Part shown: positions 1 to 7,020 of the stretch, in pieces
Numbering within the stretch: the first letter of the stretch is position 1
Layout of the letters: every line of letters begins with the position of its first letter
Source of the DNA: Poriferisodalis sp026713105
GTDB lineage: Bacteria; Actinomycetota; Acidimicrobiia; Acidimicrobiales; Poriferisodalaceae
Assembly: GCA_965115995.1 (NCBI GenBank)
Contig: OZ220472.1
Location: 2,852,001 to 2,916,000 of the forward strand
Direction of reading: 5' to 3'
Length of the DNA: 64,000 bases
Notes under the pieces: generated by a model
Databases searched by the model: none
Told to the model about the DNA's origin: nothing
The model's input: only the letters and a program-made list of their open reading frames with translations
Made by a program: the position numbers and the translations under genes

Positions 1-924
1 TGGCTGAGCAAGCGGATCACCGCACCGGTGAGGGCGCTGACCCGGGCGGCCCAGGGCATCGCACGCGGCAGCACCTCGCAGCTCCCGGTGACCTCGTCGG
101 ACGAACTGGGCCAGATGACCTCTGCGTTCAACCAGATGTCCTCCGACCTGGGCGCGCAGCGTGCGCTGCGGCGGCGCCTCGTCGACGATGTCTCGCACGA
201 GCTGAACACGCCGCTCAGCGTCATTCAGCTCGAAGCCGCGGGGCTGCGCGACGGGCTGGGAACGCCCGAGCGGGTCAGCGGGCACATCATCGACGAGGTG
301 ACCCGCCTGCGGGGGCTCGTCACCGACCTCAACTCGCTTGCCGAGACCGAACTCGGCGAGCTGGGCCTCACGCTGGAGGCGGTCGGGGCCGGCGAGCTGC
401 TCGAGACCGAGTTCGGCCGCTGGCTGCCACAGGCAGAGGCAGCAGGGGTCTCGCTGTCGCTGGACCTGGCTGGCGACCTGCCCGACGTTCATGTCGACCG
501 CATGCGGATGAGCCAGACCCTGGGCAACGTGCTGCGCAACGCCATGAACAGCACTCCCGCCGGCGGCAGCATCGTGGTCGCCGCAGCACGTGAAACTGGC
601 ACCGGCCCCGATCACGATTCAGGTACAGGCGCGGGCGCTGGTACTGGCGGCGGCGACGGCACGGGCACGGGCGCCGGCATGCTGGCCATCTCCATCATCG
701 ACGACGGCATCGGCATCGGCGCCGACGACTTGCCGCAGGTGTTCGAGCGCTTCTACCGCGCTGCGCACTCACGAGAGGCGGGAACGGCCGGCACCGGCCT
801 CGGCCTCGCAATCTCACGCGCCATCGTCGAGGCGCACGGCGGCACCATCAACGTCGCAAGCGAGGGCGCCGGGCAAGGCGTCACTGTGACTATCCACCTG
901 CCTTGCGGGCCGGCGCACCCGTAA
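1..924 (+). CDS. Sensor histidine kinase, C-terminal part (5' end outside the window)
   Basis: The reading frame is open from base 1, so the sensor and membrane part lie upstream. What remains is the end of a HAMP linker (about residues 10-50), a HisKA dimerisation domain with the H-box VDDVSHELNTPLSV, an N-box (LGNVLRNAMNS), and a HATPase_c domain with DDGIGIG and GTGLGLAIS. It should autophosphorylate the H-box His and pass phosphate to a response regulator, not seen here and probably upstream. A Gly/Thr/Ala-rich insertion of about 30 residues (positions 590-680) sits between the N-box and the G1 box, where kinases normally have a short link. No regulated target can be named. Confidence 0.9.
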   Translation, partial: WLSKRITAPVRALTRAAQGIARGSTSQLPVTSSDELGQMTSAFNQMSSDLGAQRALRRRLVDDVSHELNTPLSVIQLEAAGLRDGLGTPERVSGHIIDEVTRLRGLVTDLNSLAETELGELGLTLEAVGAGELLETEFGRWLPQAEAAGVSLSLDLAGDLPDVHVDRMRMSQTLGNVLRNAMNSTPAGGSIVVAAARETGTGPDHDSGTGAGAGTGGGDGTGTGAGMLAISIIDDGIGIGADDLPQVFERFYRAAHSREAGTAGTGLGLAISRAIVEAHGGTINVASEGAGQGVTVTIHLPCGPAHP

Positions 925-966
925 CGTTCAAGCGCTGCGAACAGCAGCGAGAAGGGAACCCTGCAC

Positions 967-2376
967 ATGAGCACCGAGCGGGTTGTCATCGTCGGCGGAG
1001 GCTTTGCCGGGCTCGCTGCCGCCTACACGCTGATGCAACGGGGCATCACTCCGCTGCTCGTTGAGGCGTCCGATCGTGCTGGCGGGCGCGGCCAGGGCGA
1101 GCGGGTGGACGGGTTCTCGGTGGACATGGGCGCCTTCGTCTTCACCTCCACTTACGACACCGCATTCCGCATCTGCGAGGAGCTGGGACTGCCGCTGGTG
1201 CCATCGCAGATGAAATTCGGCCACTACCGCAAGGGGCGGTGGGTCACCACGACGCCAGAGCAATCGCTCGCGAACTTCATCCGGCATCTGCGGGTGGCGG
1301 CGGTCATGGGTTTCTTCTCACCCTCGGGCATGCGGGCCGGGGCCAAGGTGTTGCGGCAGATCCATCGACAGGCGGATTTCCTGAGTTTCGCCAGCGACAG
1401 CTCACTCGCCGAGATCGACGACGCCGAGTCGTACGGCGACTACCTGAAGCGGCTTCGTGTGCCCGAAAACGTGCAGGTGAGCCTCAGTGGGCCGCTCAAG
1501 ATGATCCTGGGCGATCCAGAGCCCGCCGGCCAGGCCCTGATGCGGGCGTACATCGGGGAGACGATGCTGCACTCCGGTCAGGTGTACATGCCCGAGCGAG
1601 GCATCGGCTCGTTGAGCGAGGCGCTGGCCGCGGCGTGCTCGGAGGTGACCCGCGTGTCGACACCGGTCCGAGAGATCGTCGTCGCAGACGGGTCGGTGAC
1701 CGGTGTGGTGGTGGGCGGCGAGACGGCCGGCGAGACAGCGGGCGGCGAGACGGCAGGCAGCGAGACGATCGAAGCTGACGCTGTCATCTGCGCCGTGCCC
1801 GGCACCAAGGTGGCCGGTCTCGTGCCCGAACTGCCAGAGGCTGTTCGGCGGGCGCTCAGCACCGTCAGCTACTCGACCGGTTGCCGGGTGGTGATTGGCC
1901 TCGACCGTCCCCCGCTGCCTGCGGGCTGGCATGGCGCGCTCTTCCCCGAAGACGACGACACGCCGCTCATGCTCGACCGGACGACGATCCTGCCTGCCTG
2001 CGCGCCTGCGGGCAAGAGCATCCTGGACCTGCTGATCGGGCGCGACCGCGCCAAGGAGCTCATCGGGCTCGACGACGAAGAAATCAAGCGCCAGATGCTG
2101 GGCGCCGTTCGCCGCAAGGCGCCACCGGGCTCGGACCTTCCCGGCGACGATGAGGGGCTGTTCTTCCGGGTGTACCGCTGGGAAGAGGCCCTGTGCATGG
2201 GGACGCCGGGAATGCTGGCCGCAGCGGCGGACATCGGCGGCCAGCTCGCCCCCCACATCGACAATCTGTACCTGGCCGGCGACTACATGGCCGTGCCGTC
2301 GGTCAACGGCGCCCTGTCCAGCGGCTGCAGCGCCGCCACCCAGGTCGCCGACCGGTTGGCGTTGCGCGCCGGTTAG
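967..2376 (+). CDS. FAD-dependent amine oxidase / phytoene desaturase-like oxidoreductase
   Basis: 469 residues. The N-terminus has a Rossmann dinucleotide-binding motif (VVIVGGGFAGLAAAYTL) followed by an acidic residue and the GGRG stretch typical of protoporphyrinogen oxidase, amine oxidase and carotenoid desaturase flavoproteins. The C-terminus has the second FAD contact (NLYLAGDYMAVPSVNGAL). A GAAGGGAA-like ribosome site lies about ten bases before the ATG. The substrate cannot be told from sequence. A short tandem repeat of GETAG units around bases 1716-1770 is an odd internal expansion. It follows the kinase gene by 42 bases and may be co-transcribed with it. Confidence 0.85.
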   Translation: MSTERVVIVGGGFAGLAAAYTLMQRGITPLLVEASDRAGGRGQGERVDGFSVDMGAFVFTSTYDTAFRICEELGLPLVPSQMKFGHYRKGRWVTTTPEQSLANFIRHLRVAAVMGFFSPSGMRAGAKVLRQIHRQADFLSFASDSSLAEIDDAESYGDYLKRLRVPENVQVSLSGPLKMILGDPEPAGQALMRAYIGETMLHSGQVYMPERGIGSLSEALAAACSEVTRVSTPVREIVVADGSVTGVVVGGETAGETAGGETAGSETIEADAVICAVPGTKVAGLVPELPEAVRRALSTVSYSTGCRVVIGLDRPPLPAGWHGALFPEDDDTPLMLDRTTILPACAPAGKSILDLLIGRDRAKELIGLDDEEIKRQMLGAVRRKAPPGSDLPGDDEGLFFRVYRWEEALCMGTPGMLAAAADIGGQLAPHIDNLYLAGDYMAVPSVNGALSSGCSAATQVADRLALRAG

Positions 2377-2426
2377 ACGCTGCCGTCGGGAACGCTGCGC
2401 CGCGGGCCTCGAAGGTGCACGTGGCC

Positions 2427-3068
2427 TCAGGCTTCGGGGCTGTCGGTTCCGGTGTAGAAGGCGAGGGTGCGCGCCGCGGCGGCTCGCGCTTGGTCGGGGT
2501 CGCCTCCAGCTGCAATCTCGGTGTCGGCCCAGGCGACGCTGCTGCCGGCCATGAACTCGTTGAACAGTCCCCCGACGGCGGGATCGGCCGGATCGAGCGG
2601 CGGTGCATCTGGCGCTGCAAGGTGTTCGGCGATGCCGAGCAGCGCCAGTTCCCACCCGATGCCAGTTGCGCCGGCGCCGTACTGCTCCCACCACTCAGGC
2701 GGGATCGCGGCGGTGTGCTCGAGCGTGAGGTCGGTGCGGTCGCCAGATGGGGCCAGGGTTGCATCCACCCAGCTGACGTCGCCGTCGAACTCCCAGGTCA
2801 CGCTGATCAGCCGTGGCTTGTCGCAGGCAACGATGTCGCCGCTGGCGTTGCCTTCGATGTCGAACCGACCGCCGACCCGGAAGTCCCCGCTCGTCGGACC
2901 GAGCCAGATCTGGATCCGCTCCGGCACGGTGAGCGCGTCCCACAGCTCCTCATGCGCGACGCCGAACGTTCTAGAGATCGTCACCACCCACATCTGCTGG
3001 CCGTCGCGGCTCGTCGTGGACAGCGAACGCCGGGCTGCCCCAAGATATTCAGCAGGAGTGAACTTCAT
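2427..3068 (-). CDS. SRPBCC / AHSA1-family protein
   Basis: 213 residues. The first 150 residues fit the AHSA1-like START fold: ISRTFGVAHEELWDALTVPERIQIWLGP near the N-terminus, then alternating beta strands including FDIEGNASGDI and VTWEFDG, and a C-terminal helix. Members bind hydrophobic ligands or act as stress-linked regulators; many actinobacterial copies have no known role. It has a C-terminal extension of about 60 residues of unknown function. It converges on the flavoprotein gene, 50 bases away. Family assignment is firm, function is not. Confidence 0.8.
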   Translation of the reverse strand: MKFTPAEYLGAARRSLSTTSRDGQQMWVVTISRTFGVAHEELWDALTVPERIQIWLGPTSGDFRVGGRFDIEGNASGDIVACDKPRLISVTWEFDGDVSWVDATLAPSGDRTDLTLEHTAAIPPEWWEQYGAGATGIGWELALLGIAEHLAAPDAPPLDPADPAVGGLFNEFMAGSSVAWADTEIAAGGDPDQARAAAARTLAFYTGTDSPEA

Positions 3069-3135
3069 GCCGCGACTATTTCAGAAGGTGCCAACGCGAC
3101 GTACCATCGAAGTTCGACTACGGCGGCCGGCTGGG

Positions 3136-3450
3136 TCAGAGCCCGATCAAGTCGGCGATGAGTTCGCGGATCTGTCGCAGCACGACGAGACCGATATTCG
3201 TGCCCGTGACCTCGATAACACGGTCGACGCTGAGGGTGGTGGGCAGGTGCGCTTGAGCGACACCGAAGCCGGCGACTTCGACCTCGCTCAGCCACCCTCG
3301 CTTGGTCGTCGTGCACGGGACAACCACGATCGCGTGCTGCCGAAACTCGAGCACATCATCGGACGTGACGACGATCGCCGGTCGCACGAAGCCCGGCTCG
3401 CCCCTCGCTGGCGTCCCGAAATCGCAGCGGACGACATCACCCGCTTGCAT
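3136..3450 (-). CDS. MazF/PemK-like type II toxin (mRNA interferase)
   Basis: About 104 residues starting at MQAGDVVRCDFGTP, which matches the MazF/PemK opening strand; RPAIVVTSDD, IVVVPCTTT and a C-terminal RQIRELIADLIGL helix complete the SH3-like barrel. These toxins cut single-stranded RNA. I chose the internal Met because it begins the fold and overlaps the antitoxin stop by 14 bases, the usual coupling; an upstream in-frame Met at 3498 would add 16 unlikely residues. The partner antitoxin lies directly upstream on the same strand. Confidence 0.85.
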   Translation of the reverse strand: MQAGDVVRCDFGTPARGEPGFVRPAIVVTSDDVLEFRQHAIVVVPCTTTKRGWLSEVEVAGFGVAQAHLPTTLSVDRVIEVTGTNIGLVVLRQIRELIADLIGL

Positions 3451-3658
3451 CGGCGACATCGCTCGCGGACGCATCCAGCACGGCTTCGTCGGCGTCATCT
3501 AGCGGGACGCTCGCGAGCTGAGCTCCCATAATGCGGCGGCGTTCCCGCCGGATCAGCTTCTCGATCTGCGCGTCGAACGTCAGCCCCTCACGATCGGCAA
3601 GCTGACGCAAGGCATTCCGGGTCCGCACCGAGACCTTGATGGTAGTCGACCCATGCAT
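3437..3658 (-). CDS. Antitoxin of the MazF-like pair
   Basis: 73 residues. The N-terminal 45 residues (TIKVSVRTRNALRQLADREG then an Arg-rich helix) look like a ribbon-helix-helix DNA-binding domain, and the acidic C-terminal tail (DDADEAVLDASASDVADA) is the sort that wraps the toxin. It precedes and overlaps the toxin gene. Expected role: neutralise the toxin and repress the operon promoter just upstream. Confidence 0.8.
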   Translation of the reverse strand: MHGSTTIKVSVRTRNALRQLADREGLTFDAQIEKLIRRERRRIMGAQLASVPLDDADEAVLDASASDVADASG

Positions 3659-3660
3659 AC

Positions 3661-3690
3661 CAATGAGTATACCTATCGTGTATCCTGCAC
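3661..3690 (-). promoter_or_regulatory. Probable promoter of the toxin-antitoxin operon
   Basis: Read on the minus strand the AT-rich stretch before the antitoxin start contains TATACT, a near-consensus -10, with only a weak -35. Two GTAT half-repeats nearby could be the antitoxin operator. The AT content stands out against the GC-rich surroundings. Confidence 0.4.
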
Positions 3691-3711
3691 ACAGGCGTCC
3701 TGGTAGCCATT

Positions 3712-3822
3712 CGCCTCTCGCGCGTGCCCGATCTGGCGAGGCCGAACAAGGGCTGGATCCGAGCGCTGCGCACCGCCGACAGCGGAGACATCTCCCCGCT
3801 GCTCAGCTTCGCCCGAGGCTGA
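3712..3822 (+). pseudogene. C-terminal remnant of a Fic-family 'mobile mystery protein B'-like gene
   Basis: The frame ending at the TGA at 3820 reads NKGWIRALRTADSGDISPLL then SFARG. This resembles the C-terminus of Fic-domain mobile mystery protein B, which ends with an R..GWI.ALRAAD.GD..PLL.FAR pattern. No upstream coding continues in frame, so only about 37 residues survive. It sits next to the MazF-like pair, which suits a decayed stretch of mobile defence genes. The match is from memory of the family pattern and is moderate. Confidence 0.45.
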
Positions 3823-3845
3823 AGGGCACCGCTGAGTTCTGGCAT

Positions 3846-4067
3846 TCAGCGCGTTCCTTTGGGAATCACCAGCAGCCAGTACCAGATGAGTGCCTGCAGC
3901 GCCCCTGCGGAGTACGGCACGAGCAGCCACCATCGCGCCAGCAAGAGATGACCGGTGACGAGGGACACGAAGATGCTTCCGACGACGAGTGCCGCAGGGG
4001 TTTGCGAGGCGGTCCGCGAAATGCGTTCTTGAGATGTCGCATCCCCTCGGTACGGTCGCGGCAGCAC
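3846..4067 (-). CDS. Possible small membrane protein (73 residues)
   Basis: From a GTG start the frame gives two hydrophobic stretches (AALVVGSIFVSLVTGHLLL and LLVPYSAGALQALIWYWLLV) followed by a short basic tail. It would be divergent from the phosphatase gene with 18 bases between starts. No good ribosome site is visible and no family is recognised, so it may be a remnant. The rest of 3823-4085 holds nothing else that I can support. Confidence 0.35.
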   Translation of the reverse strand: MLPRPYRGDATSQERISRTASQTPAALVVGSIFVSLVTGHLLLARWWLLVPYSAGALQALIWYWLLVIPKGTR

Positions 4068-4085
4068 TCGAATTGGGCACTGGAC

Positions 4086-4916
4086 ATGACCGCTGACCTG
4101 ATCACCGACATTGCGACCCGCACCGAGATCGGTCCCCGAGACCGCCAGGAGGACCGCGCCCGCGCTGTGGAGAACGATGACGGATCGTGGGTGATCGCTG
4201 TGGCGGATGGGCTCGGCGGGCACCCGTTCGGCGACGAAGCCGCGCAGGCGGCCGTCGACGCGCTGCCCGAGCGCATCGCCACCGTCGCCGAGATGACGGC
4301 TGCGTTCGACGCGGCGAATGCTGCGGCGTGGGCACTGCATCCAGAGATGCGCTCCCACAACGAGGGGCTGTCGTCGGCAATCGCACTCACCACGCTGGTC
4401 GTCGCGTCATGGACACCCGAAGGAGGGTTGCTGCTGTCGTGGGTCGGGGACTCGATGGGATTCGTGGTTCCCCTCGGAGACGGGCCGGGTTGGCACAGCA
4501 CCCCGCACAATGACCCGTTCGGGTTCATCAGCCGCTGCATCGGCATGTCCCGCGCCCACCGGGACAGCTTCGACCTGCCGCCCGGTGACGTGGATCATCT
4601 CGGTGACGTTGTGCCCGAGGAGCGCGTGGATCGCTGGATCGAAGGCGGCGGCCTGCTGGTCGTGCTGGCCACGGATGGATTGTTCCCCCCGATTCTGGAC
4701 GCTCATGGCCGGGGTTGGTTCAGCGACGATCCCGATGACAACAGCCTCGGCTTCGCGCTGCCAGCAGATCGACGCGCCTCCGCAGCGGACGCGGCGGACA
4801 CGCTGATGGACACCGCCCGGTTCGCAGGACTCCAGGACAACATCACGATCGCAGTCGCACGCATCACTCCCGATGCGTCGACGGATTCCGGCGGTTCGAC
4901 AGCAGCGGCGGCCTGA
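4086..4916 (+). CDS. PP2C-family serine/threonine protein phosphatase
   Basis: 276 residues starting at MTADLITDIATRTEIGPRDR. PP2C motifs run in order: RQEDRARA near the N-terminus, VIAVADGLGGHPFGDEAA with metal-binding Asp and Gly, LLSWVGDSMGFV, LVVLATDGLF and, near the end, LQDNITIAVARI. It should remove phosphate from Ser/Thr in a metal-dependent manner; such proteins often oppose Hanks-type kinases. The frame is open further upstream, but the PP2C fold begins at this ATG. No kinase partner is adjacent. The 190 bases after it hold nothing recognisable. Confidence 0.9.
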   Translation: MTADLITDIATRTEIGPRDRQEDRARAVENDDGSWVIAVADGLGGHPFGDEAAQAAVDALPERIATVAEMTAAFDAANAAAWALHPEMRSHNEGLSSAIALTTLVVASWTPEGGLLLSWVGDSMGFVVPLGDGPGWHSTPHNDPFGFISRCIGMSRAHRDSFDLPPGDVDHLGDVVPEERVDRWIEGGGLLVVLATDGLFPPILDAHGRGWFSDDPDDNSLGFALPADRRASAADAADTLMDTARFAGLQDNITIAVARITPDASTDSGGSTAAAA

Positions 4917-5107
4917 GGTGGCGCCGCGAGCACCACAATTCTCGGGCATATCTCCACATTGGTCCTCGGCCCCGTGGTGGTCGTCACCGGCCGCTGCTGG
5001 GAGCGTCCGCATCACGCGCACATCACCTCACGAGAAGCGACATCTAGCCCGGGCGAACCACCAGCTGGAACTCGAGGATGCCGTCGTCGGCGACGGCGCC
5101 GGCGGAA

Positions 5108-5548
5108 TCAGTCGGTCACCCCATCCGCACCGACCAGCGTCGTCGCCGTGACGCGCACCAGAATCTCGTCGGCGCCGCTGTTGCGAATCCCGAACGCTTC
5201 GGCCCGATCGTCGCCGACGTAGCGACGGCACGTCTCGGTCGCCCAGTGCCGCAACGCGGGGGCATCTTGTTCGTAGGTGATGATGCTCGCCGTGCCGTCC
5301 ACGCGTGCGAAGGCGTACGGCGTCTCCATGAGGTCGACGCAGATCGACACCCGCGGGTCGCGCCGCAACATCTTCGCCTTGCCGCTGTGCTTGCCGGTCA
5401 TGAACATGAAGTCGCCGGTCGCTGGATCGACGTCGAACCAGATCGGGGTAACGGTGGGGCTGCCGTCCTTGCGCACCAGCGCGAGCTTGCCAGTGCGGGA
5501 ACCAGTAGTCATGAACTCGACCACTTCGTCTGGCGACATCGGGCGCAT
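5108..5548 (-). CDS. PPOX-class (pyridoxamine 5'-phosphate oxidase-like) flavin/F420 protein
   Basis: 146 residues: GKLALVRKDGSPTVTPIWFD followed by GDFMFMTGKHSGKAKMLRRDPRVSI is the split-barrel pattern of F420- or FMN-dependent PPOX proteins common in actinobacteria. Start and the upstream LigB-like stop overlap as TGATG, so translation is coupled and the protein probably acts on a product or substrate of the same operon (ligA-like, ligB-like, this gene). The exact cofactor and reaction cannot be read from sequence. Confidence 0.8.
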   Translation of the reverse strand: MRPMSPDEVVEFMTTGSRTGKLALVRKDGSPTVTPIWFDVDPATGDFMFMTGKHSGKAKMLRRDPRVSICVDLMETPYAFARVDGTASIITYEQDAPALRHWATETCRRYVGDDRAEAFGIRNSGADEILVRVTATTLVGADGVTD

Positions 5549-6381
5549 CAGGCCTCCTGGGGGCTGAGGTCGTAGCTGGCGACCGTGCAGCTGACGGCGA
5601 AGATCGGGATCGGCTCACAGAAATGAACGGTGCCTTGGGCTCCACCTGCCGCCGCGCTCACTGCCATGAAGGTGCGGATCTCGAACCCGCCCTGGCCGGC
5701 ATCGACGTAGACGTTGAGGTCGTCGTAGTCGAGGAGGGCGTCACGGTCGTTGCGGCACCAGCGATCCAAGAAGTCGAGGTCCCACTCGTAGTTGATCCTC
5801 CCGGAGTCGGGCGTGGCCGGCCAGTGCGAGATGCCGCCGGTGCCGATGATCGCGATGTTCTCGGGCACGGCATCGGCCGCCCTGCCGAGCGCCTCGCCGA
5901 AGGCCCAGGCCCGGTGGAGCGGCGTGAGGGGCGGACCCTGACAATTGATGTTGACCGGGATGACGGGCAGGTCGAACCGCGGTGTGAGGAAGTGGAGTGG
6001 CACCGCGATGCCGTGGTCGAACAGCCACTCCTCGGCGTACGCGACGTCGACGGTCTGCATGACCTCGGCGATCAGTCGCTGCGACAAGTCGCTGTTGCCC
6101 GGAGCCTTGAACTTGTCGATGCCGAGCCAGCCCGAATCCTCGATCGGGCCGTCGTAGAAGTCGGCCATGCCGATGGCGAAGCTCGGCATGTTGTTCATGA
6201 AGAAGTTGGCGAAATGTTCGGCCGCGATGACGATGACCGCCTCGGCCCCGCTTGCTTCGAGATCGGACCGCATGTCGTCGAACGCCGCGTAGAAGGCGTC
6301 GCTCACCTCGGGGTCGGCGAGGTGCTTGCGGCCGGTAATCCCGGGGGCGTGGCTGCACACACCCGCGTAGACGAGCGGCAT
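5548..6381 (-). CDS. Class III extradiol ring-cleavage dioxygenase, LigB-like catalytic subunit
   Basis: 277 residues. Putative Fe(II) ligands of the LigB family are present: His in VCSHAPGI near the N-terminus, His in AAEHFANFF at about residue 60, and Glu in GGFEIRTFMAV near the C-terminus; DHGIAVPLHF carries the catalytic-type His. It should open a catechol ring next to the hydroxyls with O2. The start overlaps the LigA-like stop as TGATG, giving the alpha/beta gene order of LigAB enzymes. It is much less like protocatechuate LigB than the copy at 15389, so the substrate is probably a different catechol. Confidence 0.85.
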   Translation of the reverse strand: MPLVYAGVCSHAPGITGRKHLADPEVSDAFYAAFDDMRSDLEASGAEAVIVIAAEHFANFFMNNMPSFAIGMADFYDGPIEDSGWLGIDKFKAPGNSDLSQRLIAEVMQTVDVAYAEEWLFDHGIAVPLHFLTPRFDLPVIPVNINCQGPPLTPLHRAWAFGEALGRAADAVPENIAIIGTGGISHWPATPDSGRINYEWDLDFLDRWCRNDRDALLDYDDLNVYVDAGQGGFEIRTFMAVSAAAGGAQGTVHFCEPIPIFAVSCTVASYDLSPQEA

Positions 6382-6716
6382 CAGATGCCTCCTTCCTGGC
6401 CGAGCGATTCGCTGTGGGCCCGAGTGCCTTCGTAGCCGGTCATGGCATAGACGCCCTCGCGGACCGGACCGTACGACTCCACGCCGTCGCGCATCTGCTG
6501 GAGGTAGTCCTGCCACTCGATCTGATGCAGCGCCGCGAAGTGCATGAGAATCTGACCGTTCACGCCCAGCACGTAGAGCTTGCCGACGTCGGGCTCGGTG
6601 AGCGCCGCCACCTCTTCGTCGGTGAGCGTGTACGGCTGAAGGACGGCATGCCGATCCGCCGCGTAGTCGGACTGCAACTGCGGCGACCGGTTCAGCTCAT
6701 AGAGGAACTTCTGCAC
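6381..6716 (-). CDS. LigA-like small subunit of an extradiol dioxygenase
   Basis: 111 residues from a GTG start. The mid-section (YTLTDEEVAALTEPDVGKLY then GVNGQILMHFAAL) matches the LigA domain that caps the active site of LigAB enzymes. It is the first intact gene of a three-gene minus-strand operon with the LigB-like and PPOX genes. Only 18 bases separate it from the stop of a truncated upstream gene (6735), so the operon may have been longer before the rearrangement at about 6910. Confidence 0.8.
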   Translation of the reverse strand: MQKFLYELNRSPQLQSDYAADRHAVLQPYTLTDEEVAALTEPDVGKLYVLGVNGQILMHFAALHQIEWQDYLQQMRDGVESYGPVREGVYAMTGYEGTRAHSESLGQEGGI

Positions 6717-6734
6717 GTAGTAAAGAGAGATGGC

Positions 6735-6911
6735 TCAGCCTCCCAGCTTCGGGACCGCGTGCGTGTCGAGGGCGACGGCGATGTTCTTCGTCTCCATGTA
6801 GAAGTCGAAACTCCAGTCTCCACCGTCGAGCACGACCGACGGCGGACCACGCTCCAGTGCCTGCTTTGCGAACATCACGTTCCGAGGTCCGTCCCAGATC
6901 CAGACTGCTAG
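6735..6911 (-). pseudogene. C-terminal remnant of an unidentified gene, 5' end lost
   Basis: The minus frame ending at 6735 reads DGPRNVMFAKQALERGPP, then GDWSFDFYMETKNIAVALDT and PKLGG, which looks like real protein, but upstream of about 6911 the same frame turns into the antisense of another gene. It stops 18 bases before the ligA-like gene, so it was probably the operon's first gene. I do not recognise the family. The loss point coincides with that of the plus-strand remnant next to it. Confidence 0.5.
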
Positions 6912-7020
6912 GGACCAAAAGCCCGCCCTCGACCCCCAGAACCTCTTCAACCCCGGCAAGCTCATCCCGCTCGCCGACTCACCCTCGCCCTCCCTGAAAC
7001 AACAAGGACTCCTTCGGTGA
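6904..7020 (+). pseudogene. C-terminal remnant of an FAD-linked oxidase (glycolate/D-lactate oxidase type)
   Basis: The plus frame ending at the TGA at 7018 reads KPALDPQNLFNPGKLIP and then a short tail. LDPxxxxNPGKL is the C-terminal signature of FAD_binding_4/FAD-oxidase_C enzymes. The stop overlaps the GTG start of the next gene (GTGA), a normal operon junction, so a full-length oxidase once led this operon. Its 5' part is gone at the same place as the opposite-facing remnant. Confidence 0.6.

Noticed and set aside
1402..2694. Minus-strand frame opposite the flavoprotein
   Set aside because: Lies opposite a confident FAD enzyme and has an Arg-rich composition without motifs.
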